DNA of 64,000 nt from Saururus chinensis (GCA_035235625.1 CP141142.1:27228995-27292994), one strand, 5' to 3'; positions 10,684 through 22,301 are shown, counted from the stretch's first letter. Numbers and translations are program-made. The notes: generated by a model from the sequence alone, not told the origin.

Positions 10684-10830
10684 CAAGGACGGAGATAGAA
10701 AAATGTCACTAGGGGGGCCACTTTGTTGCACCAATGAGAAAAAGCCATTAATGCTTTATGGGCATAATAAGAATTTTTAATGGATTAGGGGGGCCATGGC
10801 CCCCTCTAGCCCCCCCTAGCTCCATCCCTG
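10684..10830. mobile_element. Clean 147-bp hAT (Tip100-like) MITE inside the Copia element
   Basis: Terminal repeats CAAGGACGGAG and (reverse complement of the right end) CAGGGATGGAG match the CAGGGGCGGAG terminus of Tip100-like hAT elements. The flanks are a perfect 8-bp duplication, ATGAAAGA at 10676-10683 and 10831-10838. The inside has GGGGGGCCACTTTGTTGCAC and AGGGGGGCCATGGCCCCCTC, shared with the relics at 1425-1558 and 5836-5903. It inserted into the gag region after the Copia element did. Confidence 0.93.
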
Positions 10831-13800
10831 ATGAAAGATAAGTGGAATGTGAATGACTAACAGGCTTGTGCAAGAGGCAAGGCTTAAGCACTAGAACATA
10901 ACTCAGTCCACATGGTTTCTCAAGAGGTTAAAGACAAACAAAGAAAGTTCAAAAGCTCTAAAAGGAAGACTCCAACAACAAATGAAGCTATTTATATAAA
11001 CAACAATCATCAGAAGGTAAGAGGTCGTAGAAAATTTGGCCACCTTTAAACAAATTGTCAGAAAAGGAAAGAATGGTTCCAAAAGAAATATATTGGGTCA
11101 ATTCAATTTTTTGAATCTAACCTTACTACAGTTCCTTCTAATACTTGGGGGGTAGATTCATAAGCTACCACTCATATTTTCAACACTTTGTAGGAATTCC
11201 TTATGACTCGACCCACAAACATAAAGAAGAACTTCTTGTTCATGGGAAATTGGGACAAAATTCCCATTAAAGCTATTGACACTTATCATTTGTTCCTAGA
11301 TAGTAGACATCATTTAGATTTGTTTGAAACTTTTTATGTTCCTTTAGTTTCTAGAAATCTAGTTTCTTTGTCAAAATTTGATGTTGATGGATATACTTTT
11401 AAGTTTGGGAATATATGTTTTAGCCTATTTAAGAATTCTTATTGTGTTGGTTCTGGTATTTTATGTGATGACTTACATAAATTCAATCGTGATGATTTTT
11501 TTGTTGCTTCCCTACTTTCTTGGCATACCTGAATTGGTGCTAATGTAGCTTTCTTAATGAATATTCCATAAACTTGTGGCATAGAAGATTGGGGTACATT
11601 TCCCTATATAGAATGGAGAGATTTATAGCATATGAGATTCTACATAATATTGATTTTATTGATTTCTGTGTGTGTGAGTAGATTGTACTAAAGGAAAATA
11701 AGCCAAACACACGAAGAAGGGTGCCACAAGGAGTAGGGAACCTCTTGAGATTGTCCATATAAAAATTTTTAGGCCTTTTGATGTTCCATCTTTGGGTAGA
11801 GAAAAATATTTTATCAACTTTATAGATGATTTTCATGTTAAGGTTATGTTTATTGGTTAAAGTATAAATCTCAAGTAGTGAACGCCATTGAGGTGTTCAT
11901 TACTTAGGTTGAAAGACAATTAAACAAAAAGGTGAAAATTATAAGGTGTGATAGAGGTGGCGAATACTATAGGAAATATGATGAATTAGGGCAACACCCA
12001 AACCCATTTGCTAAACTTCTTGAAAGCAAAGACATTTGTGCTTAATCCACTATGTTAGGAACTCCTCAGCAAAAGGTGTGTGGCTAATTGGCAGAATTAT
12101 ACTCTTGTGGATATGGTCAGAAGTATAATGAGTAATTTTACTTTACCTTATCTATGTGGATGTATTCACTTAAGACTATTGTTTATTTGTTAAACAAGGT
12201 TCCAAATAAGGCAGAATCAAAGACTCCTTTTGAGTTGTGAACTAGAAAGAAACCCAATTTAAGACAACTACATATTTGTGGTTGTTCTACAGAGGTCAAA
12301 TTTTATAATCCACATGAAAATAAATTAGATTCAAGGACAATCACTGGTTATTTTATCGATTACCTTGAAAAATTGAAAGGGTATAGGTTTTACTATTCTA
12401 ACTATAGTACAAGAATTATTGAGATTGATAATGTCAGGTTCTTGGAAAATGGTCAAATCAGTGGGAGTGCTACAACTCAAAATGTTGTAATTAAAGAAGT
12501 TTGGGTGCATGTCCCATTACCCACAACTTCTAAACAAATTATTATTCTCATGATTGATGTATGTTATATTAATCAAGAATTACAAATTGATAAGCCACAA
12601 TTTGTTCTTTCAATAGTTGAACAACATAATGACGTGGAACAACAAGATAATGTTCCACCCTTCCATAGTGAGATTGTCATCAATGATCAAATAGTAAAAG
12701 AACCACAATAGTCTTAAGAAGATATGAAAGGATAAGGAGACCAACTATTTTCAAAGATTATATGGTGTATCTATAAGAATCTAATTATGATATTTGAAAA
12801 TCTAAAGATCTAGTTTCATTTTTATAAGCCATATAAAGTATAAATTTTGAAAAAATAATTGAAGCCATGAATAATGGGTTAAACTCAATGGCCCAAAATG
12901 AAGTATGGAAACTCATTGAATTGTCCAAAGGATACAAGAAAGTGAGTTGCAAATGGATCATTAAAACCAAACATGACTCAAAGGGCATTATAGAATGATA
13001 TAAAGCTAGACTTATCGCAAAAGGATTTGCTCAAAAAGAAGGCTTTAATTATAAAGAGTCTTTCTCTCCAGTATTCAAGAATAACTCACTCAGAATTATT
13101 TTAGCATTGGTTGCTTATTATGATTTAGAGCTCCACCAAATAGATGTAAAAACATCTTTCTTAAATAGAAAATTAAATGAAGAATTCTTTATGGACCAAC
13201 CTATAAGATTCTTCATTGTGGGAAAAGAGCATTTTGATTGCATATACTAAAAGGATCTAGGATTTGATCATTGGAAAGATGCAAAGAAAGTAATGAGGTA
13301 CTTGCAAGGAACAAAAGATCACATGCTCATATATAGGAGGTCTAAAAATCTTGAGATCATTGGCTACTTAGATTCTAATTTTGCTCGATATGTTGATGAT
13401 CGAAAGTCTATATTTGGCTACTTATGCTTATTGGAGGAGTCATATTATGGAAAAGTGGAAAAAAATCTATCATAGCTTCATCCACTATGAAAGCTAAATT
13501 TATGGTATGCTATGAAGCCACACTTCGTGCTTTATGGTTGTGGAACTTTATTTTAGGGCTTAAAATTGTTGACACTATTCACAGACCACTGAAAATTTAT
13601 TTTAATAACTCTACAACATTATTTTCTCAAAGAACAATAAGTATTCTAAAGTAGTAAAGCACATAAAACTAAAGTTTTTTATTGTTAAAGAAGAAGTTCA
13701 TAAACAAAGAGTGCTTACAGAACAAATTAGTACTAACCTTATGGTTACAAATCCATTAACAAAAGGATTCACCTCCAAAGACCTTTATTGAGCATGTCAA

Positions 13801-14222
13801 TAGAATGAGTCTTGGAAATAATTGTAAATATTAACCAATGTGATGGATTGCACTTTATTTCTGAAGATAATTATGCTCTATTACACCTTTATATCAATAA
13901 TAGAGTTTTTTATTCTCTTGTCTTAGTTATTATGTGCATCGATGTGAATGAATATATTTATGACAAGATTATTCTCAATTTATAGAGATATTATGTGGAC
14001 TCTTATGATTTCCTCTTTTTGAACACTATATTAAACATGTTACTAATATTGTGGTACATGGAAGGGGCCATGTTGTTTAATGACATAGAACTGTCATGAC
14101 TCATGTTAGTGGTTTGTTTAATCATAGAATTATGTAAGCAATTTGAATAGATAAATTGTGTACACATTATGTTGTCTTGTTATACCATTATGATTAATTA
14201 TCCTTTGGGCCAAGTGGGAGAA

Positions 14223-14546
14223 TGTTAGAAATGTTATTTGTTAGTTAAGCAGTTCTATATAATAATTAGGATAATTACAAGAATAACTGGGAAGTTGTAA
14301 CCACTTGATGGAAGTGGTTACTTAAGGAAAAATTAGAGGAGAAGGTACTCTCTCCGTTCAACATAAGAGACCAGACGACATGTACTCCATTTGAAGAAGG
14401 AATTCATGATTAAGATAAGTGCAAGGGAGAGAAACCTCTCCCCAGGTGCTTCATTTGTTGAACATGGATTCAGGTATGTTCTGAACCTAAATAACTTAGT
14501 ATATGCAAATATGATTTAGGATGATATTCAATCTTTCATGCTAACA
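14223..14546 (+). repeat. Probable 3' LTR of the Copia element
   Basis: It starts TGTTAGAAATG directly after a polypurine tract (GTGGGAGAA) and plausibly ends at CTAACA. No partner LTR was found to the left, so the right limit is uncertain. Confidence 0.5.
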
Positions 14547-16536
14547 CCATTTTTTGGAAAGAATTGTCTAAGGATATCACTATACATCATCTCTCCTCAC
14601 AAGATCAGACTACATATATTTTCACTAAACCACTATTTTCTACCAGGTTTCAACAACTTTGCTGCAAAGTTATGGTCATATCCTCCCCTGAGCTTAAGGA
14701 TGGAAGATAGTGTACATGTATAAGTCTATGGTTAAGTACATAATTTTACTTTGAAATAAGGGTAGTTCGTTATTTAGTCGATAGACTTGTATTGTACAGT
14801 ATAACGGTCAATTAATATATTCAGCTTGTACATATACAATATATATACCTTGTAATGTTCTTAGATGAATGCATGAGAAAATATTCTTTTGCTTCCACAA
14901 CATTGAGTTCTTGGGACATCTCCCTCAATTGGAAGATATCCAACCAGCACAAATTACGCTAGATCAACAACTTATGTTTCTTTAGAATGTCGTTATTTAA
15001 ACCTCACTTTTTCCCCTGTGTCCCCCATTACTTGTACACCCCACACTTAACTTATGAGATTTCTCACATCAACCCCGTTTCTAAAAATAATATTAGTTGT
15101 TGTGTTTAACTCAAGTGTACCCACCCTTCACCTCCCTCATGGTTTCAACCCTTAGCCCTCATTTGTCATTCCTCTTCCTCCTTCATGATGTCACCGCTAG
15201 CCATTGTCCAAGCTATCGAGGTCCTTTTCGCCACCACTGGAACCCTCTTGTTCTCTCAATCATCTTTGCTGCTATGAAACAATCTTCAACCACCACTCAC
15301 CATCGACAATCCACGATGTCTTTCCAACCTCACAGGGAGAAAGGAAAGACTGCTAAATCAATCTTCCATTCGGCCAAGCCAGACTTGATGAAAAAAGGAA
15401 ATAAAACCACTCCTGAGTCCTCCTTTAAAATTCCCCCGACTTCTTGAGTTCCTTCTATGTGGAGTGGAGAAAGGCCTTTGGCTCCCACTGCTGGCCACCT
15501 TCGCTGTCCCATCTTTCCCTCTGCCTTTCCACTCCCCAACCTTGCCTCGGACAAGCCGCACCTCCATGCCTGGGCTTGTCACTAGATAACAACAGCTTAC
15601 CATTTGAGAATTTATATCTGTTTCTATTTCATTTGTCTATCAGGCGCTCACCTCACACTCATCTACTGTCAGCCCCATGCCTTTGCCACTTTAAGAAAAA
15701 GGTAGTCTTTCACTCCGCCTTTCTATCTATTTATGGGTAGTCATCTTTTCCTCCTATCACTTAGATATTTTTTATGGAGAAATTTTTTCTTTTATTATGT
15801 GCATAGTTGATGTTTGTCAAAATGCTTAAGGTCAAATTTTAGTGCTCATGTTTTATATTATGTACTAATTGTTTATGCATTTATTAGTGGAATGTCAAAA
15901 TGCTTAAATAATGGTAAACTGGGATTTGTATGAGTGTTGATAAGTGCTAATTTAAATGGAATTTGATTTGAGTGCTGATTTAACTTTAAATTATCTGTAT
16001 TTAGGAATTAAGGGTTTTTTAGGTTTAAGGGTGTGATTTATAAAGCACTAGTTGTGTCATTTTTAATGTTAGCTTTATATAAAACTTAAAACTTATCATC
16101 AATAATATAGGGATTTAATGAGTGCTTATTGTGGATTTTGTTAGACTTGATAGATGAGTTGAGGTTTGTTGGCCATTACAATGTGCTGACTTTCATGCAT
16201 GACCATGTCCTTTTTCTTTGTAGTCCTTTTAATGTGGTCTATTTATACTTTTCTTTGTAGTTCTTTCTGATGTTTCTAATTTTTCTTTATATACGATGTA
16301 GTTTCTCATTTGCCATTCACCATTTATGAGGGGTAAAACATGATGGGGTTTGGGTAATGATCAGTACTGGGATTTAGTACCATGTTAAATTCATAACTTT
16401 AAGAGGCTGACAGGGTTATTGGGCTATTGAGGCTCAGTTGATAAATTGTATTTGATTGTTATATTTGTCAATGATGCTTCATTCGTATATTCACTAATGT
16501 TGAGGCTAACATTTGGTTTTAATTTCCATACACTAG

Positions 16537-16817
16537 ATGATGAGGCCACACCCAACCACATCATACAGGAGACCGGGAGCTGAAACAAAAGACGGAGATG
16601 TTGGTGAAGATGTACTTGGAGATGTTGAATTAGAAGTAAATGTGCATGCACAAGAACAAAGACAAGAAATTGGTTAAGAAACTAATGTCGTTGAGGGAAA
16701 ACAAGAGCATGGTCATGCAGGGGAGGAGGAAGAAGAAGAAATTGAAGGGCAAATAGTGGAGGATGAAACTTTTCCTTTCCCAATAGGGTTTCTAAATAGG
16801 CATAGTGACGAAAAATA
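16537..16817 (+). pseudogene. Acidic ORF with one internal stop, unknown function
   Basis: A frame opens with MMRPHPTTSYRRPG after an acceptor-like CACTAG and continues through VGEDVLGDVELEVNV, a TAA stop at 16675-16677, then in the same frame HGHAGEEEEEEIEGQIVEDE to TAG near 16817. The composition (Glu/Asp-rich, no hydrophobic core) suggests a disordered tail. I do not recognise the family. It lies inside the TIR element and may be a captured or transposon-derived exon. Confidence 0.3.
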
Positions 16818-17399
16818 GACACAATGTTAAGATGGATTCTTTTGAACTTTTGGTGTATTAGTTGATTAAAAAATATTTGTGCTTTGTAGAGACATTGTTA
16901 TTTTAGATGCCTTAGTGCTTCTCTTGTAATGGTAGTGTGAAAACATTAGACAAGTGAGCATTAGATGGATAATTGTTGTGATATTCTATGTGGGGCAAAT
17001 TGTCAAAACATTAAACATGCAAGCATTAGAATGATAATTGTTGTAACATTAGGCAGGGAAGTTGCCATCTTGGTAATTGTTAGATAATTGTTGTGCTACC
17101 AAAAAGAAGGACCTTTCTTACTGTGTTGAATAATTGTTGTGAATTCCTTGTATCTTTTCTTGAAGCAGGGGCTTTTATTTGTCGACTATTGTACATGTTT
17201 CTATACCTGGGTTTTATAGGTTTCATGATGGTAGAAATAGGAGCCATGCAAGAGTTAACCTCCAGATGTTTCAGAAAGTAGTTAACCTTCTTAACACTAA
17301 TTTGGGCTGAGTTAGGAGAATGAGTAGAACTCAGCCAAATACTCCCTGAAAATTCTTGTCACAACATAGACAACTTCATATAATTACTATCTATGCTTT

Positions 17400-18145
17400 A
17401 GTAGGGGGTGCCCCTCGCCACAACACATGCAGTAAGTTCACAGTTATTGTCTTCACTTTGGAGGGTGGTGCCCCCCGCCAATTGTAGGGCATATATGGGG
17501 CCATCCTTGCCCTTGTCTATTGCTTCAATAGTTGGCGGAGGGTGCTCCCCGCCACAACACAAACAGTAACTCCATGAAGTTACTATTTTTGCTTTGGCAG
17601 GGGGTGCCCCCCGCCAATTATAACATAAATAGATGGGGGAATCTTCACCCCCATCTATTGCTTCAATATTCGGTGGGGGTTTCCCCCGCCACAACACACA
17701 TAGTTACTGTCTTCGCGTTGGCAGGGGGTGCCCCTGCCACAACTCAGACAATAACTTTGTGAAGTTATTGTCTTTGCTTTGGCAGGGGGTGCCCCCCGCC
17801 AATTATAGCATAAATAGATGGGGGAATCTTCACCCTTGTCTATTGCTTCAATATTCGGTGGGGGGTTCCCCCCGCCACAACACACAGAGTTACTATCTTC
17901 AGTTGGCGGGGGGTGCCCCTGCCACAACTCAGACATTAACTTTGTAAAGTTATTGTCTTTGCTTTTGTGGGGGGGTGCCTCCTATCAATTATAGCATACA
18001 TAGATGGGGGAATCCTCGCCCCCGTCTATTGCCTCAATATTTGGCGGGGGGTTTCCCCCACCACACCACATTGTCTTCGTGTTGGCGGGGGTGCCCCCTA
18101 TCACAACACAGACAATAACTCTTTGAAGTTACTGCCTTTCTTATA
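17400..18145. repeat. Array of twelve GC-rich palindromes in a 184-bp tandem repeat
   Basis: A unit of about 184 bases is repeated some four times (anchor GAAGTTATTGTC-like at 17577, 17761, 17946, 18125). Each unit contains three self-complementary cores of the form GGCGGGGGGTGCCCCCCGCC, at roughly 17402, 17463, 17533, 17596, 17671, 17719, 17781, 17857, 17904, 17969, 18043 and 18083. Spacings run 62, 75, 47 and repeat. Linkers such as ATTATAGCATAAATAGATGG and CTATTGCTTCAATATT are conserved too. The long ORFs on both strands here are by-products of the repeat. Confidence 0.9.
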
Positions 18146-18519
18146 TGAGGGCTCAACGTTTTGGTCGTTTGAGCTTTTCTAGCCTCTACTAGAGCTTTTT
18201 AATCGTCGTCAGAGTTATATCACCATATGCCAAATTCCATATTAGGGATGGAGAAATGGAAGAAAATGAATGGTCACCGGAGCTACAGTGCGTGCCAGCT
18301 GCTATAGTGCTCGTTGGCTGCTTTGATTTGGCCTGAAGGAGAAGGAAGAGATGTAAGAATATTTTCGGTTAAATGATGGAGGAAGGAAGAGTACGCTATA
18401 TGGGGGAAGGAAGAGTAAGTTAATCAGGAATAAGTGGGGTTTTGAAGTAAAAAAAAACTAATTTTTTGCTTTTGTTTGGGGGACATTAGGAAAAAAGTGG
18501 GGTCTGAATAGCCATATTC

Positions 18520-18956
18520 TTCTATTTTATAATGTCAACATCACGCACCATGTGCCAAAGGAAAGAATTCTTCCAATGTTATCTTGCACAGAAACAAAAC
18601 ATAAATTACAAGTGAATTTTGTTTCATGGCTGGTATTCTGTTAAGAAATAAACTTAAACAAGCATAAAAATGTGTCAAAAATAAAAGGATGTGCTCTTCG
18701 GACCTTAAATCTCGTCTAGTTCAATTTACATTTCATATGGTAAAATTCCTGAATTGCTATCTTGCTTCATCTAATAAAAGAAAATGAAAAACAAACCAGA
18801 TTAATTAGCGATCAGAACACTCAGTCAGACCCTGTATTTGATGCCAAAAATGATAAGTCTTTTTAACCAAAAGATAAAGCAGAGAGAAATTAGCATTTTT
18901 TGTGAAGATGGAAATTGATAATCAATACTAACTCAAGACTTGATAAATCTCATTTC
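18520..18956. other. 3' flank of the NF-YB gene
   Basis: AT-rich DNA between the TIR element and the NF-YB stop codon. Nothing coding was seen. It probably holds the 3' UTR and polyadenylation site of the minus-strand gene. Confidence 0.5.
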
Positions 18957-20549
18957 CTACGCAAAGGACTCCTGCTCAGTAACCTGTACACGATTCCACA
19001 CACAAGTTGTAAAGTTAATCCAAATCTACTGAAACACAAGGAAGGAAAAGAAAGCATACCTGTTGGTTCATAGGAAAGCCAGGGTCATCACAGTACGTGC
19101 CATTCTCACTTCGTTCAGCAAATTGGTGGGATAACCTCAAAGCCTTGGGATCACCCTTTCATGATTGAAAATTGACAACCCTGATCCAATAAATAATATA
19201 TGAATCCAATGAAATTAAATTTGTGGTCAGAAAGGTGTAAATATCTTAAAGATGGGTAGTGCCCGCCCACCTTGGGTACACACTTACGGTGGACATCTAA
19301 GGTGTGGATGTATACAGATTCATATAGGCGATAGATATTTATTGACTATGTTAATGGGATAGGCCGGCTTAGAGAGGAGCTTTTCCTATTTTTCACTAAC
19401 AATGAGTCTAGCATAAGCTATGCATGAAGCTCGTTTATCCATAAAATTGATGATGCACACATTAATACACATGCTAACGTATGTTAGCGTCGTGTGCGCA
19501 ATTGATCTCAATTATATTATCAATGGTTCCCCGTGTGCAGCTTCTGCTGGGCTCATTCTCACGTAAGAACATGAAAAACTCTTCCCGACGAAAGAAAAGT
19601 AGTGAACTACCTCATCCTAACTTTAACAATCTTGTACCAATGGTAACCAAGGTTTGGACGAGAATAGAGACTACGTACCTCCATCTGCTCCATATATGCA
19701 CCAATCGCCCATCTGAAGAACAAAATGAATCGAGTGAATCAGTAGTACTCAAGAAGATAAGAAACAACATGAACACAATTTAGAAAATATGAAAAATCCA
19801 TTCAATTACTTGTCTGTATAGTCTCAGGTAAAGCATGAGCGGCTGAATGTAGTCTTGGAATCCTAAGGAGGCCAGCGCCCACAACAGGTCCTCCCCGCTA
19901 ATGGTCTTCCTCTTATCCCGCTGACACCTCTCGCTCGCCCTTTAATACATTCACAACCAAGTCAGCCAAATTCTCAACGGCATTTGCAAACTGCATTAAA
20001 ATTAGCACATTCTGATCTGGGGATATATAACTTGACAGATACATACATACAATTAAGCAGTGGATGAGAAGTCTCGCACCCTCCTTATTTTAGCTAGCCT
20101 ACCACATTTAACACAGGGATCGTAGATATCTACAGTCTGTGTATAGGCAGGGTGGGCTGGCTCATAGAGCTTATCCTTAACCAGTTAGACTATGTTGTAA
20201 TATTACAATGAGTCATAAACACAAAAAAATTGAACATTAAGACAAATACTGATAAGTAGTCTATAGACATTAGACATCAACTACGATTTAGACTTCTGTA
20301 AAAAAAAATTAACCATTTAGACTCAAAATTGTATGATATCAGAAGAGAGAGCGGAAAAGATATGAAAGAGGAGGACTCGCTGGTGACGAAGCCGATAAAT
20401 TCCAAGACACAGTCTTGCATGGACTCCTTGGCGTCTCTGCCGATCTTGCCATTGCTGGGGATGGCTTTCCTCATCATCCTCCCTATGTTGGCTATGGGTA
20501 GATACATCCAGTCGTTGTCCCTCGCCCTTGGCTTCCCGGATTTCTCCAT
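18957..20549 (-). CDS. NF-YB: NF-YB (HAP3/CBF-A) histone-fold transcription factor, four exons
   Basis: NF-YB pairs with NF-YC and, with NF-YA, binds CCAAT boxes in the nucleus. Exons (minus): 20377-20549, 19810-19939, 19060-19155 and 18957-18983, each with GT/AG borders and matching phases, giving 141 residues. Exon 1 starts [20 protein letters not shown] and runs through [20 protein letters not shown] to FVTS; exon 2 gives [20 protein letters not shown], then [19 protein letters not shown]. Together they form an uninterrupted histone fold. The intron between FVTSE and ASERCQ is, as I recall, a known NF-YB position. GKIGRDAKE lacks the LEC1-type Asp, so it groups with the non-LEC1 NF-YB1-like proteins. 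Exon 3 ([20 protein letters not shown]...) and exon 4 (VTEQESFA, stop) are not family-conserved and less certain. Odd: DWMYLPIAN has an extra residue against the usual QDRFLPIAN. Confidence 0.8.
19376..19585. mobile_element. Foldback MITE in NF-YB intron 2
   Basis: Nearly the whole 210 bases form one inverted repeat: GGAGCTTTTCC...ATGAGTCTAGCATAAGC on the left pairs with the reverse complement GGAAGAGTTTTTC...ATGAGCCCAGCAGAAGC, meeting near ATGCTAACGTATGTTAGC. It is related to the element at 20925-21148. No target duplication could be matched, so the ends are approximate. Confidence 0.6.
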
Positions 20550-20924
20550 GGACTGAAACCAACAGGTTTATTTGTAATGGGACCGCTAATTACAATGGAG
20601 ATAAGCTCTCTACCTCCGTTGTTGCTTTCTTTCTTTGCTGGAGATACTAACTACCGGCTGCTGGCTATAGTAGTAAGGCTTCCAACACACTCAAATATTG
20701 TGGGGTCAAGAGGAAGTACTGCAACGGCAGAATGGATGCCGAGTACTCTACTTATTACAGCTCTTACAGTTGACTCCAAAAATACGATGGAATAACGTGG
20801 TGAATCGGTTCCAATTGGTAACATTTATCCGTGCCGGAAAGGACACCGTCGACCACCTGGCTTGTGGGTCCCCCAAATCAGACCTCGGTGTTGTGGGCCT
20901 ATTTTATATCCGGATCAGTTATAG
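20550..20924. promoter_or_regulatory. Presumed NF-YB 5' leader and promoter region
   Basis: This lies immediately upstream of the minus-strand ATG at 20549. No upstream exon or clear TATA box could be assigned. Its far end is taken over by the foldback MITE that starts 375 bases from the ATG. Confidence 0.4.
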
Positions 20925-21148
20925 GGAAGAGTTTTTTTATCCTCCGCACTCAGCATGAGCCGAGTGTAAGGAACTCATGGGAGGCATTCAGTTCCATGAT
21001 CGATGGCGCATAAGATAGCACATGTTAGCACAAGTATTACATGTGCTAACGTACACAACCCTGTGCGTCATCGATCTTAGAAATGAACGCCTCCCAGGCA
21101 TACCTTATGCTCGGCTTACATTGAGCGTAGAGCATAAAAAATGCTTGC
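20925..21148. mobile_element. Foldback Mutator-type MITE, 224 bp
   Basis: Perfect 9-bp target duplications CAGTTATAG at 20916-20924 and 21149-21157. Ends GGAAGAGTTTTTTTATCC and (reverse complement) GCAAGCATTTTTTATGCTC begin a fold-back that spans the element (GAGGCATTCAGTTCC against GAGGCGTTCATTTCT) and meets around GCACATGTTAGCACAAG. The 9-bp duplication and long TIRs point to Mutator. It is too short to code. Confidence 0.88.
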
Positions 21149-21399
21149 CAGTTATAGGGGGGACTAGGGATGGCCTGGAAAACTCGGCCGATTCGACTTC
21201 ACTTAAGTTAGGGTTAGAGTGCGGGTTTGACAATTTTAACTGTTTGAAAAAAGATAAACTAATTAAAAATCCTAAACAATGGTTTATTATGTCTCTTATT
21301 TCTTTATTTTTCTATATTGCTCCTTTGTATTGTTATACCCTTAGCCATTGAATAAGCGAAGACAACTTCTCAGCCTTGGTGTGTGGACAAGTAAGGTAT

Positions 21400-22301
21400 G
21401 CATGTTTTAGGGCAAGTGTGCAAAACATTAAGAGTGTTGGAGCATTGGGATATAGATACTAAGTCTTACTCGGAAAGACTTAATGGGGGGCTGGGCGCCG
21501 TCAACATAGGGGAGACCTATGCATATTGGACTGATTAAGGAAGACCCTACTTGGAGTAGGATTCAGATGTAAGTTTGAGTTTGTGGGCACATGAGGTCAG
21601 CTATACATGGACGTACAAACAACAGGTTTTGAGTGATGGAAGGCCAATGTGCTCATTGAAGAAGGATTTGCTGGTTGTTGGTTATGGTAAGTGTCCTAGC
21701 ACTACTAGAAGTATACTTGGTGGTCTAGTACAAGTGGCAAATCCCGTGACAGAGTTATAAGCAATTGGGACTGCTCAAGATAGTCAAATCCTAGCAAAAC
21801 AAAGACTTCATACAAGAGGAGATGCAACTAAAATGTTGCTGAGGCAAGAGACATGCGGGCTCAAGACTTCGATATAGAGTAGGAGGCCTAAAGGCAAATG
21901 GATGAGATGAGACTCTTGAAGGAGGGGATAGGTTGTTTCCTAGCTGGGTTGAGACTCTGATAGTTGTCTTGGGTGAGACTATGTACAAGTTTCCTATTTG
22001 TAATCAGCATGGCCACTTGTGTGATGAATTGTAACAAGGTTGAGCAAATTCTACTAGTACTAGGAGTCCCTAAACCTTCTCCCCTATATAAAGGGCAGGT
22101 TGGTTGTTTGAAGGGGCATTCAGGAAAGGGCGGATTAAAGAGAACAAGATTGTAATAAGCAAGATTGCTAAGACGATGAGTTGGCCAAGGGTCAAGGGTA
22201 CATGTGGAGAGCTATTCCTTGGGTTTGGGAGCATGGTAGAGGGTCTTGTTCAGTGTAATCTTAAGCACGGGTCGCTAAATAAAAGGTTTTAGGTTAGAAC
22301 C
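21400..22301 (+). mobile_element. Older LTR element remnant, left part (split by a solo LTR)
   Basis: It contains a TATA-like CCCTATATAAAGGGC near 22083 and ends where the solo LTR inserts. The interrupted sequence resumes at 25654 with TTTGTACGTGTTTATTAC and a primer-binding-like ATTGGTTCTAGTGGGATC near 25780. About 21630-21870 is also similar to 26010-26250 (CTGGTTGTTGG..., GCAAAACAA), so two LTR-like copies may flank a shortened interior. It is old and broken; limits are uncertain. Confidence 0.4.

Larger units (their letters stand above)
9820..14546 (+). mobile_element. Ty1/Copia retrotransposon, broken
   Basis: Domains occur in Copia order on the plus strand: gag UBN2-like region (about 10240-10680, with EMTNLVAQLNSLLMLVDEFL and ILNSLLTQYES), protease region (about 11130-11170), GAG-pre-integrase (about 11200-11530), integrase (about 11690-12300), reverse transcriptase (about 12850-13210, WIIKTKHDSKG, IDVKTSFLN) and RNase H (about 13290-13790). 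A polypurine tract (AAGTGGGAG) precedes the 3' LTR at 14223. The 5' LTR was not recognised, so the left limit is a guess. The element is badly decayed, with many interruptions throughout, and looks old. Confidence 0.75.
14985..18519. mobile_element. TIR element of 3.5 kb, possibly Mutator-like
   Basis: The 42-base ends 14985-15026 and 18478-18519 are inverted repeats matching at 32 of 42 positions, including CACTTTTT and TGTCCCCC. They begin with GAAT. The adjoining left (TGTTTCTTTA) and right (TTCTATTTTA) flanks agree only partly, so no target duplication is proven. No transposase was recognised. Inside are an acidic ORF near 16.5 kb and the palindrome array at 17.4-18.1 kb. Mutator affiliation is a guess from the long TIRs and initial G. 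Confidence 0.5.

Noticed and set aside
17398-17947. Overlapping ORFs of 71-104 codons on both strands
   Set aside because: They are translations of the 184-bp tandem repeat on both strands, with no codon preference or family match.
17400-18145. Regularly spaced palindromes resembling a CRISPR array
   Set aside because: This is a plant nuclear region; repeats and spacers are both conserved among units, with no unique spacers and no cas genes. It is a tandem repeat with internal palindromes.
19665-19720. Extra 34-base exon with good splice borders within the NF-YB intron
   Set aside because: Including it would bring a stop codon at the start of the next exon, and it lies next to a MITE. The four-exon model keeps the frame.
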